From: Paraflavitalea devenefica
GTDB lineage: Bacteria; Bacteroidota; Bacteroidia; Chitinophagales; Chitinophagaceae
Reading direction: 5' to 3'
Assembly: GCF_011759375.1 (NCBI RefSeq)
Contig: NZ_JAARML010000001.1
Location: 1,488,001 to 1,552,000 of the forward strand
DNA: 64,000 nucleotides
Shown here: one piece after another, positions 34,538 through 43,299 of the stretch
Layout of the letters: every line of letters begins with the position of its first letter
Position numbering within the stretch: position 1 is the stretch's first letter
Made by a program: the position numbers and the translations under genes
Notes under the pieces: model-generated
What the model saw: the letters and a program-made list of their open reading frames with translations, nothing else
Told to the model about the DNA's origin: nothing
Databases searched by the model: none

Positions 34538-35149
34538 ATGCTGCTACACCTTCACCCTGATAATCCACAGCCCCGTAACATTCAAACCATTGTATCCGCT
34601 TTGTCCAAAGGTGGGATTATTATCTATCCCACTGATACTATTTATGGTCTGGGCTGTGATATTTACCAGCAGAAGGCCATCGAGCGTATCTGCCGCATCA
34701 AGCAGGTAAATCCTCAAAAAGCACAACTGTCGTTTATTTGCTATGACCTTAGTGACCTCAGCCAATACACCAAAAGCATTTCCACACCCCTCTACCGGAT
34801 GCTGAAAAGTTACCTGCCGGGACCTTATACCTTCATCCTGCCTGCCAGTAAAGAAGTGCCTAAGATCCTGAAAAGCAAAAAGGACACCATCGGTATCCGG
34901 GTGCCTGATAACAACATTGCCCGGGCTATTGTGAAGGAATTGGGGCATCCGATCTTAAGTACCACCCTGCCCGGTGACATGGTGGAAGAATATACCGACC
35001 CGGAATTGATGTATGCCAACTTTGAAAAACAAGTGGATATAGTAGTGGATGGCGGTATTGGCGGTATGGTGCCTTCCACCGTCATTGACTGTACCGGTGA
35101 GGAGCCTGTTATCATCAGACAGGGCGCCGGTGAATGGGTGGCCGGATAA
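34538..35149 (+). CDS. Sua5/YciO/YrdC-family protein, threonylcarbamoyl-AMP synthase type
   Basis: A 203-residue YrdC-fold protein. Motifs: IIYPTDTIYGLGCDI, KQVNPQKAQLSFIC and STLPGDMVEEYTD, plus a substrate-pocket segment VVDGGIGGMVPSTVID. The family makes threonylcarbamoyl-AMP for the t6A modification of ANN-decoding tRNAs, although YciO members have weaker or other activity; the sequence alone does not separate them. A near-consensus -7 box (TAAATTTA) lies four bases before the ATG. It overlaps in part with the upstream open frame of the GNAT gene. Confidence 0.9.
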   Translation: MLLHLHPDNPQPRNIQTIVSALSKGGIIIYPTDTIYGLGCDIYQQKAIERICRIKQVNPQKAQLSFICYDLSDLSQYTKSISTPLYRMLKSYLPGPYTFILPASKEVPKILKSKKDTIGIRVPDNNIARAIVKELGHPILSTTLPGDMVEEYTDPELMYANFEKQVDIVVDGGIGGMVPSTVIDCTGEEPVIIRQGAGEWVAG

Positions 35150-35184
35150 TTGGCTGTATATTCGCTGGCCGAATAAGCCTGATT

Positions 35185-35796
35185 ATGAACGCTTCATTAA
35201 GTGAATACCAACGTTATTTCCCTGCTTCTTTTGAACTTGAAACACCCCGTGTGCGGCTCCGCCTGCTGCAGCCTGAGGATTATGATATCCTGCTGCCATT
35301 GGCACAATCCAAAGACATCTGGAAATACTTTACCAAAGAGCTGAGTGATCCGCAGGAAATGCGCGCCTGGATAGCAGAACTGCTGAAAGAGCGGGAAGAT
35401 GGAAAGCGTATGCCTTTCGTCATCATTGATAAGGATACAAGCGAAATATGCGGCAGTACCAGTTACCTCAATATTTCCTTCTACGATAAACGTCTTGAAA
35501 TAGGCTCCAGTTGGCTGGGTCAATCCTTCATTGGTATGGGGGTGAACAAACAGGCCAAGTTTGCTTTGCTGAGCTATGCATTTGGCGTTATGAAAATGGA
35601 GCGCGTTGAGATCAAGACCGATAACCTCAATGAACGCGCCAAAGCGGCCCTGCTGAAAGTGGGGATGATACCCGAAGGCGTATTGCGTAGCCACATGCAA
35701 ATGCATTCCAACCGCCGCCGCGATACTATCTACTTCAGCATCATCAAAAATGAATGGGAGGAAAGGAGGGCCAGCTTCTTCCCGGAAATGATATAA
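35185..35796 (+). CDS. GNAT N-acetyltransferase, RimJ/RimL type
   Basis: A 203-residue acetyltransferase. The acetyl-CoA loop is in GSSWLGQSFIGMGVNKQAK and the conserved Asn/Glu in KTDNLNERAKAALLKVGMIPEGVLR matches the RimL-like family. It acetylates an amine on a protein N-terminus, antibiotic or small molecule, not identifiable here. ATG 35185 is preferred over an in-frame GTG or ATG upstream, because the latter lie in the Sua5 gene. It converges with RNase HII across 4 bases. Confidence 0.88.
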   Translation: MNASLSEYQRYFPASFELETPRVRLRLLQPEDYDILLPLAQSKDIWKYFTKELSDPQEMRAWIAELLKEREDGKRMPFVIIDKDTSEICGSTSYLNISFYDKRLEIGSSWLGQSFIGMGVNKQAKFALLSYAFGVMKMERVEIKTDNLNERAKAALLKVGMIPEGVLRSHMQMHSNRRRDTIYFSIIKNEWEERRASFFPEMI

Positions 35797-35800
35797 TACC

Positions 35801-36451
35801 TTACAGGTCCAGTTCAAGCTGGGAAGGCAGGCATTGGAACGACTTGCGGTGGTAGGGGCTCAGACCATGCTCTTCTATAGCGGTGCGGTGCTGCAGGGTG
35901 GCATAACCCTTATTGGAATCCCATTTATATTGGGGAAACTGCTGGTGCAGTTGCTTCATATAATCATCCCGGTAGGTCTTGGCCAATATACTGGCGGCGG
36001 CTATGGAAGCATAAATACCGTCACCCTGAATAATGCATTCATGCGGGATGCCTGCATACGTGGTAAAGCGATTACCATCAATCAGCAGCAACTGTGGCTT
36101 GGTGGTCAACTGGTCAATGGCCAGGTGCATGGCCTTGAAGGAGGCTTTCAGAATATTAATGGCATCAATCACTTCATGGTCCACGATACCTACTGCATAG
36201 CTCATCGCTTCCTTTTCTATCACAGGCCTTAGTTCATACCGGTGTTCTTCTGTAACCTGTTTGGAGTCATTCAGCAGGGGATGATAGAAATCTTTCGGCA
36301 GGATAACGGCAGCCGCGAATACCGGACCTGCCAGGCAACCCCGGCCGGCTTCATCGCAGCCAGCTTCTATCAATTTATTCTGGTGGAAAGATTTCAGCAC
36401 GGATAAACTTTGGACCAAAAATACAGGAGGAATATATTCCCAGCTAATCAT
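35801..36451 (-). CDS. rnhB: Ribonuclease HII
   Basis: A 216-residue RNase H-type nuclease that removes ribonucleotides and RNA primers from DNA. The catalytic site is seen as [13 protein letters not shown] (Asp33, Glu34), LLIDGNRF (Asp), and the final Asp in YRDDYMKQL. The start at 36451 gives a 20-residue N-terminal extension before the fold; a shorter form is possible. Convergent with the GNAT gene; divergent from the TauE/SafE gene. Confidence 0.93.
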   Translation of the reverse strand: MISWEYIPPVFLVQSLSVLKSFHQNKLIEAGCDEAGRGCLAGPVFAAAVILPKDFYHPLLNDSKQVTEEHRYELRPVIEKEAMSYAVGIVDHEVIDAINILKASFKAMHLAIDQLTTKPQLLLIDGNRFTTYAGIPHECIIQGDGIYASIAAASILAKTYRDDYMKQLHQQFPQYKWDSNKGYATLQHRTAIEEHGLSPYHRKSFQCLPSQLELDL

Positions 36452-36536
36452 AAAGCCTCATTTTACCCACATTCCACAGAAAAGGTGATGCGTCACCTCA
36501 TAAACTAACCTTACCTTTCCGCACTTTTTTACGGGC

Positions 36537-37340
36537 ATGGCAATACTGGGATACCTCATAGCTGTATTAATTGGTCTTTCATTGGGCCTGATAGGCGGTG
36601 GCGGTTCTATCATCACCGTACCGGTGTTGGTGTACCTGCTGAAAGTAGAACCTGTATCAGCTACCATGTATTCCTTATTCGTAGTAGGTAGTTGCAGCCT
36701 TGTTGGTTCTGCCAAAGCCTACAAAAAAGGGCTGGTGGATACGCCGGTAGTATTTGTTTTTGGAGGCGCTTCCATGTTATCTGTATTCATTGCGCGCCAC
36801 TACCTCGTACCGCTGCTGCCGGATTACTTATTCTCCATCGGCGATATCACTGTTACCAAGTCCACTTTTCTCATGCTGGCATTTGCTTTCCTCATGCTCG
36901 TCACCTCCGTTTCCATGATCCGCGCTGCTGTCCGTCCCCCAATGATACCAGTGCCCGGACAGGATCAGGCCAGGAAGATGTTGCCGCTTTTTGCGCAGGG
37001 GGCCGCTGTAGGGGCTGTGACCGGACTGTTGGGCGCCGGTGGCGGGTTCCTTATCATTCCGGCATTGGTACTATTTGGTAAACTGCCTATGAAAACAGCC
37101 GTCGGGTCTTCACTTACCATTATGACCTTCAGTTCCTTGTTTGGCTTTTTCAGTACCCTTGCACAATATACCATCAACTGGGCACTGTTGCTCAGCTTCA
37201 CCGCTATTGCCGTTGGAGGCATCTTTATTGGTATGAAATTGTCAGATAAGATATCTCCCAACTCACTTAAAAAAGGCTTTGGCTGGTTTGTGCTCATCGT
37301 GGCTGTGCTCGTTATTATCCGCGAGATCTTCTTCGCATAA
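36537..37340 (+). CDS. TauE/SafE-family membrane exporter
   Basis: A 267-residue permease with about eight helices in two inverted halves, each with a Gly-rich loop (LGLIGGGGSIITVP and VTGLLGAGGGFLIIP), the family signature. Members export sulfite, sulfoacetate or related anions; substrates are mostly inferred. Here its neighbourhood (DsrE-like proteins and a TsdA-like cytochrome at 37,694-39,834) makes a sulfur anion likely. The gap of about 350 bases to the next gene contains a broken gene on the other strand. Confidence 0.9.
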   Translation: MAILGYLIAVLIGLSLGLIGGGGSIITVPVLVYLLKVEPVSATMYSLFVVGSCSLVGSAKAYKKGLVDTPVVFVFGGASMLSVFIARHYLVPLLPDYLFSIGDITVTKSTFLMLAFAFLMLVTSVSMIRAAVRPPMIPVPGQDQARKMLPLFAQGAAVGAVTGLLGAGGGFLIIPALVLFGKLPMKTAVGSSLTIMTFSSLFGFFSTLAQYTINWALLLSFTAIAVGGIFIGMKLSDKISPNSLKKGFGWFVLIVAVLVIIREIFFA

Positions 37341-37412
37341 GTTTTTGCATCATTAACGCTTCAACCGGTATTTATTAAGTAAATTAGATCAGGATTTGCT
37401 GAACGAAACCTA

Positions 37413-37678
37413 TTAGATCTTACCACGCCTGGATATCTTTCTCTTATAGAGTAGTGAGCTGACGTTCAACCTTACGTCACCCAACATTACAAAATCCTCT
37501 ATCAGGTTCATCACAGCCTCTATATCCTTCCATTGTTCATTATTGCGTTTGCAGTAACGGTCGGCAATTTATTCTAACACATTAACCATTTGGCCGGAAT
37601 CCCCGCTTTCGGGGATGTCCTGTTGCACTTTCAGGGATTGTATAACCCCTGGAGTGTAGTGAATTTTGTTTTGTTCAT
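37413..37678 (-). pseudogene. Broken small gene (frameshift and nonsense)
   Basis: Read on the - strand from ATG 37678, the code gives a protein-like start (MNKTKFTTLQGLYNP), shifts frame near 37634, continues (SLKVQQDIPESGDSGQMVNV), hits an in-frame TAA at 37571-37569 and then resumes with RYCKRNNEQWKDIEAV, NLIEDFVMLGDVRLN and a Lys/Arg-rich end, to a stop at 37413. The sequence on both sides of the breaks looks like one alpha-helical protein of about 88 residues. I do not recognise the family. It could also be two chance frames. Confidence 0.4.
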
Positions 37679-37693
37679 TAAAAATAACTTGTT

Positions 37694-38392
37694 ATGCAAA
37701 ACAATGATCTGAACGTATCATCCCGCCGTGGTTTCCTGGGCACCCTGGCCACCGGCGCTGCTGCACTGGGAGTAACAACACTGGCTACGCCCTTTAGCAT
37801 GATGGCATCTCCCGGATTTACACCGGATGAAATAACTGGTGCGGAAGAATGGTTCAATAAAATTAAAGGCAAACACCGTATTGTATTTGATGCAACAGAG
37901 CCACATGATATTTTCCCTTTTGCCTGGCCGCGTGTGTTTTTGCTTACCAATGCTGCCACTGGCACTGTGGAAAAAGATTGCAGCGTAGTGGTTGTATTGC
38001 GCCATGCTGCTATTCCCTATGCTATGGAAGACAAGCTATGGGCTAAATATAACTTTGGCGAAATGTTTAAAGCAGAAGATCCGGCTACTAAACAACCTGC
38101 CATGCGTAATCCGTTCTGGAAACCCAAACCAGGCGATTTTAAAATACCTGGAATTGGCAATGTGTCCATAGGCATTAATGAATTGCAGGACAGTGGGGTG
38201 ATGTTTTGTGTATGTGATGCCGCCATGACGGTATACAGTGCTATTGTGGCCGGGAAAATGAATATGGAACCGGCAGATGTGAAGAAAGAATGGGTGGCCG
38301 GACTATTGCCTAATATTCCGCCAATGCCTTCCGGTGTATGGGCTGTGAACAGGGCGCAGGAGAAAGGTTGTTCCTATTGTTTTGTGAGATAA
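37694..38392 (+). CDS. Tat-exported protein with DsrE-like fold, function unknown
   Basis: A 232-residue protein. A Tat signal is clear: SSRRGFLGTLATGAAALG, followed by a hydrophobic stretch and a cleavage region near ASPGF. The mature part has alternating strands (HRIVFDATEP, SVVVVLRHAAIPYAM, SGVMFCVCDAAM) that resemble DsrE/DsrF folds with a Cys after the last-but-one strand (MFCVCDAAM). The C-terminus ends in GCSYCFVR, a CxxC pair in an odd position. Tat export suggests a folded, perhaps cofactor-bearing, periplasmic protein. Next to a TsdA-like cytochrome, a role in handling sulfur compounds is plausible (inference). Confidence 0.7.
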   Translation: MQNNDLNVSSRRGFLGTLATGAAALGVTTLATPFSMMASPGFTPDEITGAEEWFNKIKGKHRIVFDATEPHDIFPFAWPRVFLLTNAATGTVEKDCSVVVVLRHAAIPYAMEDKLWAKYNFGEMFKAEDPATKQPAMRNPFWKPKPGDFKIPGIGNVSIGINELQDSGVMFCVCDAAMTVYSAIVAGKMNMEPADVKKEWVAGLLPNIPPMPSGVWAVNRAQEKGCSYCFVR

Positions 38393-38417
38393 CCTCCACC
38401 CGCTTTAAACCGTTTTT

Positions 38418-39404
38418 ATGCCACGCAAGATGCACACGGGATTCCTGGTGGCAGGCGTGGTGGTTATCGCATTGACAATAATGATTGAAGCGTGTTCTCC
38501 GGGCCAGGAGAAAAACAGGCAGCCGGTTTCCGGATTGCCTGAATGGCCTTGGGAAGCACCCGACACTGCCTCCATTCCATTTACCGCAGAAGGGGATCTG
38601 ATCCGTTATGGCCGCTCATTGATCGCCAAAACAGCCCATTACCTGGGACCAGAGGGAATTGTGCGACCCATTTCCAATGGTATGAATTGTCAGAACTGTC
38701 ACCTCGATGCAGGTACCAGGCCCTGGGGTAATAACTATAGTGCAGTAGCTGCTACCTACCCGCGTTATCGTGACCGCAGCGGCACAATTGAGTCTGTTGA
38801 AAAGAGAGTCAATGATTGCTTACAGCGCAGCCTCAACGGCAGCCCGTTGGATAGCAATAGCCATGAGCTGAAAGCCATGGTAGCCTATATAAAATGGGTG
38901 GGCAGTAAAGTGCCGGCCAACAAAAAGCCACTGGGCGTTGGCATCAGCAGCCTGCCTTATCTTGACCGGCCTGCTGACAGCGCCAGGGGCAGGCTTGTTT
39001 ATGATCAGTATTGCCAGCGCTGTCATGGAACGAAAGGACAGGGCATGCCCGATTCCATTGGCCCGGGTTACCGGTATCCTCCCCTATGGGGAAAGAATAG
39101 TTATAATACCGGTGCAGGCATTTACCGGCTTTCCAGGCTGGCTGGTTATGTGAGAGACAATATGCCTTATGATGAAGCTTCTCATCTTAAACCGGTGCTT
39201 AGTGATGAAGAGGCATGGGATGTGGCTGCTTTCATTAATACACAGGCCAGGCCTTTAAAAGCTTTTCCCGGAGACTGGCCCGATATCCGTACCAAACCGG
39301 TGGACCATCCTTTTGGTCCCTTCCCTGATACATTCCCGGAACAGCAACATAAGTACGGCCCCTTTAAGCCCATCGGTGAATCCAAAACAAAAGCGAAACA
39401 ATAA
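38418..39404 (+). CDS. Diheme cytochrome c, thiosulfate dehydrogenase (TsdA)-like
   Basis: A 328-residue exported protein with two heme motifs, CQNCH (91-95) and CQRCH (199-203). Between them lies RVNDCLQRSLNG with Cys134; in TsdA this Cys is the axial ligand of heme 1 and the motif is a family marker. A Met in DNMPYDE (about 249) is a good ligand for heme 2. The signal peptide may be a lipoprotein type (MIEAC26). TsdA oxidises thiosulfate to tetrathionate or the reverse. It lies between two DsrE-like genes, 25 bases after the first and 22 before the second, forming one operon. Confidence 0.82.
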   Translation: MPRKMHTGFLVAGVVVIALTIMIEACSPGQEKNRQPVSGLPEWPWEAPDTASIPFTAEGDLIRYGRSLIAKTAHYLGPEGIVRPISNGMNCQNCHLDAGTRPWGNNYSAVAATYPRYRDRSGTIESVEKRVNDCLQRSLNGSPLDSNSHELKAMVAYIKWVGSKVPANKKPLGVGISSLPYLDRPADSARGRLVYDQYCQRCHGTKGQGMPDSIGPGYRYPPLWGKNSYNTGAGIYRLSRLAGYVRDNMPYDEASHLKPVLSDEEAWDVAAFINTQARPLKAFPGDWPDIRTKPVDHPFGPFPDTFPEQQHKYGPFKPIGESKTKAKQ

Positions 39405-39426
39405 ACCACTCTAAAAACCTCCGCGT

Positions 39427-39834
39427 ATGAAAAAGTATAGTTGTTTAGCCGCGTTTTTAATACTGGTCTCCGTTGTAAGTGCCCAATCGCCCGACTACCG
39501 GGTAGTATTTGACATTACCAGTAAGGATACCATGGCGCATCATACGGTTGTGCGCCAGGTAAGCGGCATCCTCAAAGCAAACCCGGATGCCAAACTGGAA
39601 ATCGTCATCTATGGCGGCGCACTGGACCTTGTGATAAAAAATAAATCGGTAGTAGCGCCGGCCATCCAGGAGCTCTCCAAAAAAGCTACTTTTAAAGTGT
39701 GTGATGTTACCATGCAGCGGTACAAAGTGGGAAAGGACCAGCTTATAGCTGGTGTGGAAACCGTACCCGATGGCATATATGAAATCATAACCCGGCAAAG
39801 GGACGGTTGGGGATATATTAAAGTAAGTCCGTAA
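39427..39834 (+). CDS. Secreted DsrE-family protein
   Basis: A 135-residue protein with a signal peptide (1-19) and a DsrE-fold domain: YRVVFDITSKDTMAHHTVVRQ, KLEIVIYGGALDLVIKN, and FKVCDVTMQRYKVGKDQL. The Cys in FKVCDVTM is where sulfur-carrier Cys sits in DsrE/TusD proteins. Secretion is unusual for DsrE but known in Bacteroidota. It ends the sulfur-linked operon; ctaA follows 31 bases later with its own -7 box. Confidence 0.8.
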   Translation: MKKYSCLAAFLILVSVVSAQSPDYRVVFDITSKDTMAHHTVVRQVSGILKANPDAKLEIVIYGGALDLVIKNKSVVAPAIQELSKKATFKVCDVTMQRYKVGKDQLIAGVETVPDGIYEIITRQRDGWGYIKVSP

Positions 39835-39848
39835 TGGGTAGTATCCTG

Positions 39849-39856
39849 TACCTTTG
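39849..39856 (+). promoter_or_regulatory. Bacteroidota -7 box directly before ctaA
   Basis: TACCTTTG, full consensus match, followed by CG and ending 8 bases before ATG 39865. A transcript starting 5-8 bases after it would be leaderless. No TTG at the normal distance. Confidence 0.5.
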
Positions 39857-39864
39857 CGGGCGCT

Positions 39865-40989
39865 ATGGATACAAATACCCAATACCCGGCGCCTGATTCA
39901 CCCGCAGCTATAAAAACCAATCCGGATACAAAGCCCCGGCGCTATGTATCCAACTGGATCCTGATTGGGGTGTTCATGTTACTCATACAGGTGGTGCTGG
40001 GTGGTATTACCCGTTTAACGGGTTCCGGCTTGTCCATTACCGAATGGAATGTAGTAACCGGCGCCCTGCCTCCACTGAATGAACAGCAATGGGTACAGGA
40101 GTTCAATAAATACAAACAAACCCCCCAGTTCCTGTTGCTCAATTCCGAGTTTACCTTATCCGACTTTAAATTTATATTCTTCTGGGAATGGTTTCACCGT
40201 TTCTGGGCCCGGTTGATTGGTGTGGTATTCGTCGTGGGCTTTGTGTACCTGGTATCCAAAAAATACCTGAAGCGGGAAATGCAGCAACCCTTGTTGTTCC
40301 TGTTCATCTTTGGCGCCTTCCAGGGTGCTATTGGCTGGATCATGGTAGCCAGCGGCCTCACCGGCGATGCTGTATACGTGAAACCCACCCGCCTTGCCCT
40401 CCATTTTATCTTTGCACTGGCGCTTATCTGTTACGCCTTCTGGTTTGCCCTGCAATTGCGGGTACGTGAAAACCAGAAAATGGTAGCGCCTTCCTTACGC
40501 AACTGGACCTCGTGGCTCATTGGGTTATTATTCCTGCAACTCATCTTCGGTGCTTTAATGGCAGGTCACAAAGCAGCTATGGCTGCCCCTACCTGGCCGG
40601 ATATTAATGGAGATTTAATACCGCCCGGTCTGTTCAGGGAAACGCCTCTTTTGCTCAACTTCTTCGAAAATAAGATCACCATTCATTTTATACACCGCGG
40701 CCTGGCCTATTTACTATTGGTGCTTATTATTGGATATACCATCAAGGCATTCCGGCTTCGCCCGGTAAGCCATACCCTGCAAAAGGCCCGCCTGTTGCCA
40801 CTTATACTGGTATTGCTGCAGGTGGTATTGGGGATCGTTTCCCTGCTCACCAGTCCCGGTATTGTGCCTCAAAAATGGGGCGTTTTTGAATGGATGGCTC
40901 AATTGCACCAGGTAGTGGGAATGTTATTGCTGCTGAGCCTGGTGGCCATGCTCTACCTGCTTCCAAAAAGGTTGGCCCCTGCTGCATAA
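39865..40989 (+). CDS. ctaA: Heme A synthase (COX15/CtaA)
   Basis: A 374-residue polytopic protein with eight helices. COX15 motifs are visible: GGITRLTGSGLSITEWNVVTG, EWFHRFWARLIG, FMAGHKA-like ALMAGHKAAMAAPTWPDING, and IHFIHRGLAYL, with paired His for two hemes. It oxidises the heme O methyl group made by CtaB to give heme A for the oxidase at 3,170-9,007, 30 kb away. The patatin gene follows after 61 bases. Confidence 0.96.
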   Translation: MDTNTQYPAPDSPAAIKTNPDTKPRRYVSNWILIGVFMLLIQVVLGGITRLTGSGLSITEWNVVTGALPPLNEQQWVQEFNKYKQTPQFLLLNSEFTLSDFKFIFFWEWFHRFWARLIGVVFVVGFVYLVSKKYLKREMQQPLLFLFIFGAFQGAIGWIMVASGLTGDAVYVKPTRLALHFIFALALICYAFWFALQLRVRENQKMVAPSLRNWTSWLIGLLFLQLIFGALMAGHKAAMAAPTWPDINGDLIPPGLFRETPLLLNFFENKITIHFIHRGLAYLLLVLIIGYTIKAFRLRPVSHTLQKARLLPLILVLLQVVLGIVSLLTSPGIVPQKWGVFEWMAQLHQVVGMLLLLSLVAMLYLLPKRLAPAA

Positions 40990-41050
40990 TCAAACCGGTA
41001 TCTTTTCGTTTTTTTGATAGTAAATTGAGAACCGAAAGTATTCCTGCAGC

Positions 41051-43294
41051 ATGAAAATCTTTTTACGCGGATTATATCACTCGTTTCCCATCCAGCTTTT
41101 CCTGTTGCACTTTAAAAAGTACCAGGTGCTGCTGATCTTCTGGTTTGTGCTGTTCAGTACCGTGAATGGCACTTTCATGAAAAGCTTTGGGGCCGATTCC
41201 CTTTACCTGGCGCCTGAATACCTCGGGAAAGTGAATGCCCTAAGCGCCGCTTTTGTGGGGGTATCCATTGGCATCTTCATCATGAGCTGGAATATTACCA
41301 CCTTCATCCTCTTCAGCCGTCATTTCCGTTTCCTGGCCACTACATCCAATCCTTTTTTAAAATATTGCATCAATAATGGCATCATCCCGCTGTTGTTCCT
41401 GTTATTCTACTTCAGCAAAGCTACCAGGTTTGCAGGTATCAAAGAGCTCATGAATACCGGTGAAATTGCCTTGCTGGTGGCTGGTTTTATTGGCGGGCTC
41501 ATCCTCATCATCTCCATTTCCTTCTTCTATTTTTTCCGGGCCGATAAAACCATCATCCGTCGCCTTACCCCGGTCATCAGTAATCCGCAGTTATTCAAGG
41601 CGCAGTTCAGGAAGGGGGATGACAGGCTAACGCAAAGCCGCCTGGTAAAAGTGGAGTGGTACCTCAACTCGCTGTTCACCTTAAAAAAGGTACGGGATGT
41701 ATCACACTATAGCCGGGAGTTTGTGGAAACCATCTTCAGCCGTCATCACTTCGCGGCTGTGCTGTCTATCTTTGTCGCCTTCATCTTTCTTATTGGGATG
41801 GGCTTTTGGCTCGATCATCCTTTATTTCAGTTGCCGGCAGCTTCGGGTATTACCTTGTTCTTTGCCATCCTCATAGCTGTATCGGGGGCGTTCTCTTATT
41901 TCATGCAAAGCTGGAGCATCCCGGTGCTCGTGCTACTCTTCTTTGTGCTCAATCTGCTGTATCGTTATAACATCATTGATCCCAGCAATAAGGCTTACGG
42001 GCTTAGCTACGACAATAAAGAGCATCGTCCAGCCTATACCCGGGAGAACCTGCTGGCTTTGTCCTCGCCTGAAAAAACAACGCAGGACAAAGAGAACATG
42101 ATCCGGATACTGGAGCGTTGGAAGGCCAGGCAGGAAAACAAAAAGCCGGTGATGTTCATCATCAATACCAGTGGAGGCGGCAACCGCAGCGCCACCTTTA
42201 CGATGAACGTACTGCAATACCTGGACAGCCTGAGCGATGGAGAACTGATGAGAAGAACAGCTTTTATTACTGGTGCTTCGGGCGGCATGCTGGGGGCTGC
42301 TTATTTCCGCGAATTAAGCAGGGAAAGGGAGAAAGGGAAGCAACTGCGGTTGCAGGATGATCGATATGTGGATGATATTTCCGGCGACCTGCTCAATGCG
42401 CTCTTTACTTCTTTTGTGGCCAGGGACCTGGCATCGCCTGCGCAAAAGTTCAACGTTAATGGCTACGAATATGTGAAAGACAGAGGCTATGCTTTTGAAC
42501 AAAAGCTCAATGAGAATACCCATGGCTTGCTGAATAAACAACTCAGGCATTTGTATGATGATGAGGCGAGCGCCCGCACCCCGCTTATGCTGTTCAGTTC
42601 CGTCATAACCCAGGATAGCCGCAAGATGCTCATCAGCACCCAGCCCATGAGCTTTTTGATGAAGCCGGTATACGATACCAACAAGCTCTCCGAAATAGAA
42701 CCGGATGCGGTTGACTACCAATCCATGTTTGCCGGCCAAAACCCGATGAACCTGCGCCTGCTCACCGCCTTGCGCATGAATGCCACCTTCCCCTATGTGC
42801 TGCCCAACGTATGGCTGCCTACCGATCCGGTCATTGACGTTATGGATGCCGGCCTGCGCGATAATTACGGATTGGAGACCACCATCCGCTTTTTGCAGGT
42901 GTTCCGGCATTGGATCCGGGAGAATACCAGTGGTGTGGTGCTCCTGCAGATCCGTGATAGGAAAATAGCCGGATGGGAGCCATATGAATCGGATAACATT
43001 ACAGAGATAGCCACCAAGCCCATGTTGCTATTACAACACAACTGGTATAAAATGCAGGAATATTCACAAGCGGATCTCCTGTGTCTTTCGCAGGAAATAT
43101 TCGGGCAACAGTTCTATAAATTATCCTTTACCTACCTGCCCAAAAAAGAAGATGCACGGGCGGCACTTAACTTCCACCTCACCAGGAGTGAAAAGCTGGA
43201 CATCAATGAAGCGTTGTTCAGTACCAATAACCAGCAATCATTTCAATTCTTCAAGGAATTACTGAAGCCAAGGACCAACCCTCCCGCCAAGTAA
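41051..43294 (+). CDS. Patatin-like phospholipase with N-terminal membrane domain
   Basis: A 747-residue protein. The N-terminal 310 residues contain about seven hydrophobic helices (around 24-42, 60-80, 105-125, 140-165, 230-250, 255-275, 280-300). The C-terminal half is a patatin domain: the oxyanion loop SGGGNRSA, the nucleophile elbow GASGG with Ser410, and the catalytic Asp in VMDAGLRDNYG (Asp599). It probably hydrolyses membrane lipids. Between the halves are charged linkers. A similar membrane-patatin layout is common in Bacteroidota, of unknown physiology. Convergent with the lipid kinase gene across 5 bases. Confidence 0.85.
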   Translation: MKIFLRGLYHSFPIQLFLLHFKKYQVLLIFWFVLFSTVNGTFMKSFGADSLYLAPEYLGKVNALSAAFVGVSIGIFIMSWNITTFILFSRHFRFLATTSNPFLKYCINNGIIPLLFLLFYFSKATRFAGIKELMNTGEIALLVAGFIGGLILIISISFFYFFRADKTIIRRLTPVISNPQLFKAQFRKGDDRLTQSRLVKVEWYLNSLFTLKKVRDVSHYSREFVETIFSRHHFAAVLSIFVAFIFLIGMGFWLDHPLFQLPAASGITLFFAILIAVSGAFSYFMQSWSIPVLVLLFFVLNLLYRYNIIDPSNKAYGLSYDNKEHRPAYTRENLLALSSPEKTTQDKENMIRILERWKARQENKKPVMFIINTSGGGNRSATFTMNVLQYLDSLSDGELMRRTAFITGASGGMLGAAYFRELSREREKGKQLRLQDDRYVDDISGDLLNALFTSFVARDLASPAQKFNVNGYEYVKDRGYAFEQKLNENTHGLLNKQLRHLYDDEASARTPLMLFSSVITQDSRKMLISTQPMSFLMKPVYDTNKLSEIEPDAVDYQSMFAGQNPMNLRLLTALRMNATFPYVLPNVWLPTDPVIDVMDAGLRDNYGLETTIRFLQVFRHWIRENTSGVVLLQIRDRKIAGWEPYESDNITEIATKPMLLLQHNWYKMQEYSQADLLCLSQEIFGQQFYKLSFTYLPKKEDARAALNFHLTRSEKLDINEALFSTNNQQSFQFFKELLKPRTNPPAK

Positions 43295-43299
43295 ATTAT

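Noticed and set aside
42314..42910. 198-codon open frame on the - strand inside the patatin gene
   Set aside because: Shadow of a well-supported gene; composition is typical of antisense reading.
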